Shown: in pieces, positions 6,992 to 13,033 of the stretch | How the letters are laid out: every line of letters begins with the position of its first letter | How positions within the stretch are numbered: position 1 is the stretch's first letter | From: Thermodesulfatator sp. | GTDB lineage: Bacteria > Desulfobacterota > Thermodesulfobacteria > Thermodesulfobacteriales > Thermodesulfobacteriaceae | DNA: 14,758 nucleotides | Assembly (NCBI GenBank): GCA_027036915.1 | Contig: JALWCD010000254.1 | Location: 2,721-17,478, forward strand | Direction: 5' to 3' | The notes under the pieces: generated by a model | The model's database searches: none | What the model saw: only the letters and a program-made list of their open reading frames with translations | Told to the model about the DNA's origin: nothing | Program-made: the position numbers and the translations under genes

Positions 6992-7738
6992 ATGCGCCTC
7001 GAAACCCTGGAAAAGGAGTTCAAAAATTTCAAAGTCCGGGTCATGGATGAACACGAGCGGCTCAAAGAGGAGTTGAAGCTCCTCCGGGATATCGCCTGGA
7101 ACCTGGTGAGGGCCGTAGAAGACACGCGGGAGGAGTTCCAGGCCGAAATGAAGGAATTGCGGGAAGAGTTCCGGGCTGAGATGAAAGAGATGCGGGAGGA
7201 ATTCCAGGCTGAAATGAAGGAAATGCGAGAGGAGTTTCAGGCCGAAATGAAAGAATTGCGGGAAGAGTTCCAGGCTGAAATGAAGGAAATGCGGAAAAGA
7301 TGGGGAGATCTTGCCCGGAGCCTGGGAACGGTAACGGAGAACATCTTTGCCCCCGGAGTGCCTTATCTGATCCAGAAGCTCGGATGCCGGGTGATAAAGC
7401 GCATGCTCGATGTCGAATACGAAAAGGAAGGACGAACCAATCAGTACGACGCCATAGTGGTGGCAAAGCCCCCTCAGGGGAAGGAAATCGTTTTCGTGGC
7501 CGAGGTGAAGACCAAGTTAAAGGCGGAACACTTCCAGGAACTGAAAGAAAAACTGGAAAATCTTCTGGAGTACGAACCAGAATATGCCACAAAAAGGATA
7601 GTTCCCATCCTGGCGGCCTTCAAGATTCCCTCCGATCTCATCCGTATGGCCAACAAGCGGGGAGTGCTCCTCGTTCACATGGGCGGTGAATATTTAGAAC
7701 CCCTCAATCCCGAAGTGCTCTCCCTAAGCGAAGGGTAA
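6992..7738 (+). CDS. Coiled-coil protein with hendecad repeats and a PD-(D/E)XK nuclease-like domain
   Basis: This 248-aa protein has a helical N-terminus (1-45), five near-identical 11-residue repeats of the form REEFQAEMKEL/M (46-100) and an alpha/beta domain (about 105-248). In the last, Asp153 (QYDAIVV) and Glu171-Val-Lys173 (VAEVKTK) match the D...ExK core of the PD-(D/E)XK superfamily. Similar coiled-coil plus nuclease-like hypothetical proteins (the DUF3782-like type) are common in thermophiles and cyanobacteria, with no settled function. No methylase or helicase gene lies nearby. The start is the ATG with AAAGGAG 7 bases upstream. The 3' end overlaps that of the convergent DUF362 gene by 15 bp. 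The repeats suggest an extended rod that sets spacing between subunits. The superfamily call rests on motif and order of secondary structure. Confidence 0.7.
   Translation: MRLETLEKEFKNFKVRVMDEHERLKEELKLLRDIAWNLVRAVEDTREEFQAEMKELREEFRAEMKEMREEFQAEMKEMREEFQAEMKELREEFQAEMKEMRKRWGDLARSLGTVTENIFAPGVPYLIQKLGCRVIKRMLDVEYEKEGRTNQYDAIVVAKPPQGKEIVFVAEVKTKLKAEHFQELKEKLENLLEYEPEYATKRIVPILAAFKIPSDLIRMANKRGVLLVHMGGEYLEPLNPEVLSLSEG
7127..7291 (+). repeat. Five tandem 33-bp repeats inside the coiled-coil gene
   Basis: Five contiguous 33-bp units begin at 7127, 7160, 7193, 7226 and 7259, each opening with CGG or CGA and encoding the same 11 residues with small changes. Differences are mostly at third codon positions, plus Gln-to-Arg in unit 2 and Leu/Met exchange at the last position (L, M, M, L, M). 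The unit is a whole number of codons, so gain or loss of copies would keep the frame. A sixth unit begins (RKRW) and then diverges. Confidence 0.95.
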
Positions 7739-8647
7739 GCGCAGAAAAAGTCTCTTTAGCATACCCCGAAGCAGGCGCAGGGGGTGGAAGGTTACCGGGG
7801 AGAGCCTTTCCGGAAGACGAAAATCCGAAAGGTCGGGAAGGTCGGCGGGCAGGGCCACCTCTTCCGGCCGAGCCCCGAAAAGACGCATCCTTAAAGCTGT
7901 TTCCCAAAGAGGGACCCTTTCCGGCGAAAGGCCCAAAGCCAGGTAAAGCGCGGTATCCAGGGCCACGGCGTTTTTGGACGCGAGAAGAAAACCCAGTGCC
8001 CTGGGTCGGCCTCCGGTGGGCCCCCGGCCCTCCATGGCCACGATGGCATCCAGGATATTGAGCCCCACCGGAAGAAGCTCCGCCACCTCAAGGATCATGC
8101 GAAAAAAGAGATCCCCTCTCTCCCCCAGGCGGGCGTGAAGCAGGGGTTTCTGGAGCCCCACCACGCAGCCGAAAAGGTTCTTGGCCGCCGCGGTAACCAG
8201 GAGCTGATCGTGGGCCTTAAGTCGCGGAAGATTCACGACGAGGTCCGCGCAGAGGGCCTCCCGGGGAAGCTTCACCGTGACCCCGCAGGCAAGCCTTACG
8301 GGGCGTGAAGGCGTGAAACGCACGATGCGCACCGGAAGATCCGCGAGGGCCCGGGTTAAGCCCGCGGCCCGGGCCACGGCGTAAGTGGTGCCGAAGGCCG
8401 GGGAGTCCCCCACCATGACCTCGGCCCCCCTTTCAAGGAGCCCTTCGCAGACCGCCCGCACCACCGCGGGATGGGTGCAGGAAAGTCCGGCGTTCCTCGG
8501 GGCCACCAGGTTGGGCTTGACCAGAATCCTGACCCCGGACGGAACCGTAAAGGAAAGCCCCGCCAGAAGGCGCTCCACAGCCTCCCTCACCTCCTCCGGA
8601 CGATAGGAGGCGCACGAGCACATGCTTACGAAGGCCCTCGAAACCAT
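7724..8647 (-). CDS. DUF362 family protein
   Basis: This 307-aa protein shows the conserved blocks of DUF362: ILVKPNLVAP (41-50), VGDSPAFG (79-86), NLPRLKAH (139-146), AKNLFGCVVG (155-164) and LDAIVAMEGRGPTGG (199-213). The family is widespread in anaerobes and often carries extra ferredoxin domains; this version has none, though a Cys-x-Cys (10 and 12) lies near the N-terminus. Its reaction is not established. The C-terminus is basic and hydrophobic (MLKRLFLRLPFA). The ATG at 8647 follows AAAAAGGATAGC, a fair ribosome binding site; the open frame continues to 8962 only as the shadow of the response regulator. It diverges from that regulator with 15 bp between start codons, and both start codons lie in one inverted repeat. 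Regulation by the neighbouring two-component system is therefore conceivable. Confidence 0.85.
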   Translation of the reverse strand: MVSRAFVSMCSCASYRPEEVREAVERLLAGLSFTVPSGVRILVKPNLVAPRNAGLSCTHPAVVRAVCEGLLERGAEVMVGDSPAFGTTYAVARAAGLTRALADLPVRIVRFTPSRPVRLACGVTVKLPREALCADLVVNLPRLKAHDQLLVTAAAKNLFGCVVGLQKPLLHARLGERGDLFFRMILEVAELLPVGLNILDAIVAMEGRGPTGGRPRALGFLLASKNAVALDTALYLALGLSPERVPLWETALRMRLFGARPEEVALPADLPDLSDFRLPERLSPVTFHPLRLLRGMLKRLFLRLPFA

Positions 8648-8666
8648 GCTATCCTTTTTAGCATGG
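8644..8666. repeat. Perfect inverted repeat containing both divergent start codons
   Basis: CCATGCTA (8644-8651) and TAGCATGG (8659-8666) are exact complements separated by TCCTTTT. The left arm contains the start codon of the minus-strand DUF362 gene and the right arm contains the ATG of the plus-strand response regulator. The symmetry may partly follow from two ATGs facing each other, but five further paired bases are not needed for that. It could be an operator that controls both genes. The centre also supplies the AAGGA ribosome binding site on the minus strand. Confidence 0.6.
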
Positions 8667-9976
8667 AATCCCTCAACATTCTTGTGGTGGAAGACGAAAA
8701 GGTCCATCGGGAGCTCCTGCGAAAGACCCTTGAGGAGGAGGGGCACCGGGTCTGGAGCGTCCCCAGTGCCGAAAAAGCCCTGCCCGTACTGGCTAAAGAG
8801 GAGGTGGAGGTGGCGGTGGTCGATGTTCGGCTTCCGGGGATGAGCGGACTTGAACTTCTCGAACGGATAAAGCGGGAGCGGCCCGAGGTGGAGGTCATCG
8901 TGATCACGGCCTTCGGCGAGATCGAGGATGCGGTTTCGGCCATCAAGGCCGGGGCCTTTCACTACCTGGTCAAGCCCTATGAGCCGGAGGTGCTTCTCAA
9001 CCTGATCCGGCGGTGCGGGGAACTAGTGCGTCTGAGGAGGGCTCCGGCCGGCTCCGGCCCGCTGGTTTACCGCTCCCGGGCCATGAGGGAGGTCCTGCGT
9101 CAGGCCGAGATCTTCGCCCGCACCGAGGCGCCGGTCCTCATCCTGGGGGAATCAGGCGTAGGCAAGGAGCTTCTGGCCCGCTATCTCCATGAGCGGAGCG
9201 GCCGGAAAGGCCCCTTCATAGCGGTAAACTGTGCGGCCATACCGGAGAATATCTTCGAGGCCGAGCTTTTCGGCTACGAACGCGGGGCCTTCACCGGGGC
9301 CGAAGCCGCGAGGCCCGGCCTTATTGAGGAGGCCGAAAGCGGCACGCTGTTTCTGGACGAGATAGGGGAGATGCCCCTGACCCTCCAGGGCAAGCTCCTG
9401 CGTTTTCTTCAGGAGGGAGAGTTCCGGCGCCTGGGGAGTAACCGGATCCGTAAAAGCCGGGCCCGCATCCTAGCCGCTACCAACGAGGACCTGGAGAAAG
9501 CGATCTCGGAAAAAAGATTTCGCGAGGACCTCTATTTCAGATTAAATGTCCTCACCCTGAGGATACCGCCTCTCAGGGAAAGGCCCGAGGACATCCTGCC
9601 CCTTGCGACCCACTTCCTTGAAAAGTTCAACCGGAAATACGGCAGGAGGGTGGCGCTCTCCCCGGAAGCCGCGCGCCGGCTCACGGAATACCATTTTCCG
9701 GGCAATGTCCGGGAACTGGAAAACCTCCTCCACCGGGCGGTCCTGGTGTGCGAAAAGGAGATCCGACCCGGGGACCTGGGGCTTGAAGAGCCCGAAAAAG
9801 GTCTTTCCATAGGTCTTTCCGCCGGGAGAACCCTCCCCGAGATCGTGGCGGAGGTGGAACGCACCCTCATCCGGGAGGCCCTGGAGCGAACGGGCTATGT
9901 CCAGACCCGGGCCGCGGAGCTTCTCGGTATAGATGAAAAATCCCTGCGTTACAAGCGCAAGAAATATGGCCTCTAG
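8663..9976 (+). CDS. NtrC-family sigma-54-dependent response regulator
   Basis: This 437-aa regulator has three domains. The receiver (about 5-120) has the phosphoacceptor Asp54, the acidic pair Glu10-Asp11, Thr82 and Lys104. The AAA+ domain (about 133-370) has Walker A GESGVGKE (162-169), the sigma-54 contact loop GAFTGA (208-213) and Walker B LFLDE (229-233). A Fis-type helix-turn-helix ends the protein (about 412-437, AAELLGIDEKSLRYK). Intact GAFTGA and Walker motifs mean it should remodel sigma-54 holoenzyme. The ATG at 8663 gives a normal receiver start; no Shine-Dalgarno precedes it, and a possible -10 (TATCCT, 8650-8655) would start RNA near the ATG. The kinase gene overlaps its end. 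The near-consensus -24/-12 promoter at 11221 is the obvious target. The ligand class is not evident. Confidence 0.96.
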   Translation: MESLNILVVEDEKVHRELLRKTLEEEGHRVWSVPSAEKALPVLAKEEVEVAVVDVRLPGMSGLELLERIKRERPEVEVIVITAFGEIEDAVSAIKAGAFHYLVKPYEPEVLLNLIRRCGELVRLRRAPAGSGPLVYRSRAMREVLRQAEIFARTEAPVLILGESGVGKELLARYLHERSGRKGPFIAVNCAAIPENIFEAELFGYERGAFTGAEAARPGLIEEAESGTLFLDEIGEMPLTLQGKLLRFLQEGEFRRLGSNRIRKSRARILAATNEDLEKAISEKRFREDLYFRLNVLTLRIPPLRERPEDILPLATHFLEKFNRKYGRRVALSPEAARRLTEYHFPGNVRELENLLHRAVLVCEKEIRPGDLGLEEPEKGLSIGLSAGRTLPEIVAEVERTLIREALERTGYVQTRAAELLGIDEKSLRYKRKKYGL

Positions 9977-11111
9977 ACGCTATTTACTTCTCTTTCTGGC
10001 TGTTCTCTGGAGCCTCGCCCTGGGTTTCCTCTACAACTTCCATCGGCTGAAAAAGGAATGGGAGAGATTCTTCCATCTCACCCTGGAGGAGGAAAAACGG
10101 AGATTATATTCGGCTCTCAAAGCCACCCTCACGGCCGGGGGAGATCCGGTTGAAACCCTTTCGGAGTACCTTGAAGGTTCGCGACTTCTCAAAGGGGCGG
10201 CCCTTATCCTTTCGGGAAGGACCATCATAGTGCCGGGCTCGGACATACCCCCTAAAAGCCTGGTCTATACGCTGGAGCTTGAACCCTTCAGGTTTCAACT
10301 CTATTTCTCCGGCGAAACCTTTTATGAAATCAAACGCCATCTTTATCTCGAACTGGCCCTGTGGTTCCTTCTCAACCTGGCGGGCCTTGGGGTTACCCTG
10401 TGGCTCCTCAGAGGTTATTACGAAAGCCGTCTGAATCTGGCCCGGGAAAAAGCCGAAACCGAACGTCTGAGGAGTGTGTCCCTGGCCATAGCCTCCGTGC
10501 TCCATGAGGTGAAGAACACCTTAAACAACCTCAATTTTGCGGTCTTTCGCCTGAAAAAGAAGTGTGGTTTCGAGGAGATACGCATCCTCGAGGAGGAAAT
10601 CCGTCGCCTCACCCTTTATCTGGAGGAAGTCTCCGATCTGAGAAAACCCCTGACCTTAAAACTTACCAGGCTCAGGATCGAGGAGTTGACCGGAGAAGTC
10701 CTCGAAGAATTTTCCGAAAGGATCAAGGATCTCGGGGTGGAGACGGAAGTCAATCTGGCTCCGGCCGAGCTTCCGGTGGATGCGGAAAGAATGCGGGTGG
10801 TCCTTCGTAACCTCATTCGGAACGCCCTGGAGGCTCTGGCGGAGGTTCCGCCTCCCCGGAAGCTCAAACTTAGCGGAGAACTTGAAGGACCATTCTATCG
10901 CCTGGAGGTGGCTGATTCCGCGGGTCTTCTTCCCGGAGACGCCCAGCTTTTCCAGCCTTACAAAAGCCGCAAACCGGGAGGCTTCGGCCTGGGCCTTTTC
11001 AATGTCAAACGCATCCTCGAGGCCCATGGAGGAGAGATCGAAGCCGGAGTACATTCGGGATTTACCGTCTTCACCCTGAAGCTTCCCCTCGGAAAACCTT
11101 CCGAAAAGTAA
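9966..11111 (+). CDS. Membrane-bound sensor histidine kinase, partner of the NtrC-type regulator
   Basis: This 381-aa kinase has a membrane helix at about 6-24, a short extracytoplasmic sensor region (about 27-127), a second helix (about 128-148), then a cytoplasmic kinase core. His180 in LHEVKNTLNNLNF is the phosphorylated residue. The ATP-binding part has an N box (RNLIRNALEAL, 281-291), an F-box-like LFQPYKS (328-334) and a G2 box (GGFGLGLFNVKRIL, 338-351). The G1 box is unusual: DSAGLLP (317-323) stands where DxGxG is expected. The ATG at 9966 overlaps the regulator's end by 11 bp and has no strong ribosome binding site, so coupled translation is likely; an in-frame ATG at 9933 would add 11 residues. 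The periplasmic sensor has no fold I recognise. The pair resembles ZraSR/AtoSC-like systems in layout. Confidence 0.9.
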   Translation: MASRRYLLLFLAVLWSLALGFLYNFHRLKKEWERFFHLTLEEEKRRLYSALKATLTAGGDPVETLSEYLEGSRLLKGAALILSGRTIIVPGSDIPPKSLVYTLELEPFRFQLYFSGETFYEIKRHLYLELALWFLLNLAGLGVTLWLLRGYYESRLNLAREKAETERLRSVSLAIASVLHEVKNTLNNLNFAVFRLKKKCGFEEIRILEEEIRRLTLYLEEVSDLRKPLTLKLTRLRIEELTGEVLEEFSERIKDLGVETEVNLAPAELPVDAERMRVVLRNLIRNALEALAEVPPPRKLKLSGELEGPFYRLEVADSAGLLPGDAQLFQPYKSRKPGGFGLGLFNVKRILEAHGGEIEAGVHSGFTVFTLKLPLGKPSEK

Positions 11112-11116
11112 GCCCT

Positions 11117-11138
11117 GTTTCGGAAAAATTTCCGAAAC
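11117..11138. promoter_or_regulatory. Inverted repeat, probable upstream activator site for the NtrC-type regulator
   Basis: GTTTCGGAAA (11117-11126) and TTTCCGAAAC (11129-11138) are exact complements around a 2-bp centre. The centre lies about 120 bp upstream of the start expected from the sigma-54 promoter at 11221, the usual distance for an enhancer bound by a dimeric NtrC-type activator. A half-like copy, TTCCGAAAA, lies at 11099-11107 in the end of the kinase gene. It is a poor terminator: the loop is too short and no T run follows. Confidence 0.6.
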
Positions 11139-11220
11139 GCAAAAACCGGCCACCGCGCCCTGATCCCCCGCAACCCGCAGGTCCCAAGAGATTTCACCCC
11201 GGAGGCAAAGTCGTAAATCA

Positions 11221-11236
11221 TGGCATACCATTTGCT
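11221..11236 (+). promoter_or_regulatory. Sigma-54 (-24/-12) promoter of the downstream operon
   Basis: TGGCATACCATTTGCT matches the sigma-54 consensus TGGCACR-N4-TTGCW at every defined position but one (T for C at the sixth base), with the GG and GC pairs at the required spacing. Transcription should start near 11247. An AGGAGGTG ribosome binding site at 11261-11268 and the ATG at 11275 follow at fitting distances. The operon sits directly after the genes for a sigma-54 activator and its kinase. Confidence 0.75.
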
Positions 11237-11274
11237 CCGTATTGAAATATGAATTTCGAAAGGAGGTGTGGATT

Positions 11275-11967
11275 ATGAAAAAAATTGTGGGGTTAAGTGT
11301 GATTCTTCTCGTCTTCTGGCTGGGGACGGCTCTAGGGAAAAACCCTCTTCCCTTAAGGGAAATAGAGGGGACGGTGAAGGAGATTCGGACAGAAAAAGCC
11401 TCTCCCAGGGCCAGGTTAGGCTTTATGACCGCGGTCCTTTCCACCGGGAAGGGCGAGGTGAAGGTGCGGCTTTATCCCGAATGGTGGAGGCTCAAACCTC
11501 CCTTTACCGTAGGCCATCGTATCAGGGTCAGGGGCTGGATTCCGCCGCGGACGCTTTTTAAAGGGCAGGCGGTTCTGGTGGCCGCCGAGATCCGGAACCT
11601 GGACACCGGTGAGGTTCTGGTTCTTCGGGAGGGTCCGGGGCGCCCTCGCTGGATTTCGGGGCTTAAACCGCAAACCTTTTCCGGAGAAATCGTGGCCCGA
11701 AGGATAAGCCCCGGTCTCGGACGCCCGCAGATCAAGTGGCTGGTAATTGAGGTCAAAAACGAACAGGGGGAGATCCACGCCTTCAGGATTTCCCCCCTCT
11801 GGCTGAATGATTATCCCGAACTCCGGCCCGGAATGAGGGTGAAAATCACGGCCTGGAGGCCTCCCTTCTGGAGGGCGCGCAACATTCAGGATTACATGGC
11901 CTGTCGGGTGGTTCTCCCTGAAAGCGGGAAAACCCTGAACCTTCGGAAATGTCCGACCACGAAATAA
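11275..11967 (+). CDS. Exported protein with a duplicated beta (OB-like) domain
   Basis: This 230-aa protein starts with a signal peptide (MKKIVGLSVILLVFWLGTALG) likely cut near residue 21, so it should act in the periplasm. The rest is two similar units of about 90 residues (30-119 and 135-224). Each runs: a short strand (EGTVKEI / SGEIVAR), a longer strand ending in charged residues, a P-x-W or P-L-W turn (YPEWWRLKPPFTVGHRIRVRGW / SPLWLNDYPELRPG), and WIPP or WRPP followed by a final strand. The pattern GxRxxVxxW recalls OB-fold beta barrels. I do not recognise a named family. It is the first gene after the sigma-54 promoter, with a strong AGGAGGTG site, and lies 11 bp before a membrane cytochrome-like gene. 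It has two cysteines (210 and 226), which could form a disulfide. A metal- or peptide-binding role is only a guess. Confidence 0.7.
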   Translation: MKKIVGLSVILLVFWLGTALGKNPLPLREIEGTVKEIRTEKASPRARLGFMTAVLSTGKGEVKVRLYPEWWRLKPPFTVGHRIRVRGWIPPRTLFKGQAVLVAAEIRNLDTGEVLVLREGPGRPRWISGLKPQTFSGEIVARRISPGLGRPQIKWLVIEVKNEQGEIHAFRISPLWLNDYPELRPGMRVKITAWRPPFWRARNIQDYMACRVVLPESGKTLNLRKCPTTK

Positions 11968-11978
11968 GGAGGAGCGCT

Positions 11979-12782
11979 ATGCGAAAGTGGATCAGCCCTT
12001 CCCTTTTCTACGCCACAGTCATCGTCATTCTCACCGGCCTGGTGCTTTACATCATGCCGCCGGGTCGGATGGCTTACTGGACCGACTGGCGCCTTCTGGG
12101 ACTGGACAAGGACCAATGGGAGGCCCTCCACATCCTTTTCGGTCTCTTGATGATGTTCCTGGCCTTCTGGCACCTTTACCTCAACTGGAAACCCTTCAAA
12201 CTTTATCTCGGTTCACTCAAGGCTCCGGGAAAAGCCTTTGTTTCCGTAACCCTGGCCGCCCTGATTCTCGCGTCCCTGGCCGTAAAGGATCTTCCTCCGG
12301 CCGGCTGGCTCATGGCCCTGAGAGCCCGCTTAAAGGCCTCCTGGGGCAAACCCTCCGTCCCTCCGCCCATACCCCATGCGGAGTTGCTGAGCCTTGAAGC
12401 CCTTCTAAAAAGGGAAAAAATACCCGCGGAAAAAGCCCTTCCCTTTCTTCAAAAACACGGCATAAAAGTCCCCTCCCTCCGGCTGAATCTTAAAGAGCTG
12501 GCCCGGATAAATCGCACCACCCCGGCCGATCTCTACGGGCTGCTCCTGAAATTGAAGGGAAACAGGAGGTTTCCTTCCTCCATTTCGCGTCCCGGTCGCA
12601 GGACTTTAGCTGAGGTTTGCCGGCTCCTGGAACTGGAACCCCGGGTTTGTCGGAAGATCCTTGAAAAACACGGAATAAAGCCCGACTGGGAGGTTCCCCT
12701 TCGGGAACTGGCCTTTGCCCATGGGACAACTCCTCGCGAAATAGTAGAATGGCTAAAAGCCGCCAGGGAGGCCCGAAAATGA
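11979..12782 (+). CDS. DUF4405-like membrane protein with duplicated helical C-terminal domain
   Basis: This 267-aa protein has membrane helices at about 8-28, 50-70 and 86-104. His51 (ALHILFG) and His65 (FWHLYLNW) lie in or near the second helix, resembling the heme-coordinating histidines of DUF4405/cytochrome b-like proteins. The soluble tail has two similar units, about 138-190 and 209-260: each begins with a helix, then KHGIK (159-163 and 230-234), then a helix ending RTTPADLY or GTTPREIV. Tails of this kind follow DUF4405 domains in other anaerobes. AAGGAGGAG gives a strong start at 11979. It probably sits in the membrane with the exported OB-like protein outside, and its TGA overlaps the ATG of the PqqD-like gene (ATGA). 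Heme binding is inferred, and the electron partner is unknown. Confidence 0.7.
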   Translation: MRKWISPSLFYATVIVILTGLVLYIMPPGRMAYWTDWRLLGLDKDQWEALHILFGLLMMFLAFWHLYLNWKPFKLYLGSLKAPGKAFVSVTLAALILASLAVKDLPPAGWLMALRARLKASWGKPSVPPPIPHAELLSLEALLKREKIPAEKALPFLQKHGIKVPSLRLNLKELARINRTTPADLYGLLLKLKGNRRFPSSISRPGRRTLAEVCRLLELEPRVCRKILEKHGIKPDWEVPLRELAFAHGTTPREIVEWLKAAREARK

Positions 12783-13033
12783 AGCTGAATCGCCTGGCCA
12801 TAAGTGAAGAGGGTTTCATCTTCGACCCCGAGACCGGAAACAGCTACACGGTGAATGAAACCGGCCTTCTGATCCTGAAAAAACTTCGGGAAGGGCTCGG
12901 CCCGGAGGAGATTGCGAAGGCCATGAGCGAGGAATACGAGGTTTCCCGGGAGGAGGCCCTGAGGGACGTCCAGGATTTCCTGGAGACGCTCGCGAGATTC
13001 GGTCTGTGGGAGGAAAAAGCATGGTTAAGGTAG
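12779..13033 (+). CDS. PqqD-like protein (RiPP recognition element fold)
   Basis: This 84-aa protein matches PqqD in length and pattern: a small beta region ending GFIFDPETGNSYTVNETGLL (12-31), followed by three helices (LILKKLREG, PEEIAKAMSEEYEVS, REEALRDVQDFLETLARFGL). The FDPETGNSYTVNETG stretch followed by a helix is the family signature. PqqD and related RRE domains are chaperones that bind the leader part of a peptide and bring it to a modifying enzyme. The start overlaps the previous stop (ATGA), and its end overlaps the ATP-grasp gene by 13 bp, so all three are translationally coupled. No PQQ genes (pqqA, C, E) are visible here, so PQQ synthesis is not implied. A stand-alone RRE next to an ATP-grasp ligase suggests delivery of a peptide or tagged protein to that ligase. 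Confidence 0.85.
   Translation: MKLNRLAISEEGFIFDPETGNSYTVNETGLLILKKLREGLGPEEIAKAMSEEYEVSREEALRDVQDFLETLARFGLWEEKAWLR

Noticed and set aside
7127..7291. CRISPR-like regular repeats
   Set aside because: The 33-bp units are directly adjacent without spacers, lie in an open reading frame and code for a coiled coil.
11117..11138. Intrinsic terminator after the kinase gene
   Set aside because: The repeat has a 2-nt centre, only moderate G-C content and no following T run; its position suits an activator site better.
12779..13033. PQQ biosynthesis locus
   Set aside because: Only a PqqD-like gene is present; no PqqA precursor, PqqC or radical SAM PqqE lies nearby, and the neighbours are an ATP-grasp ligase and a decarboxylase.
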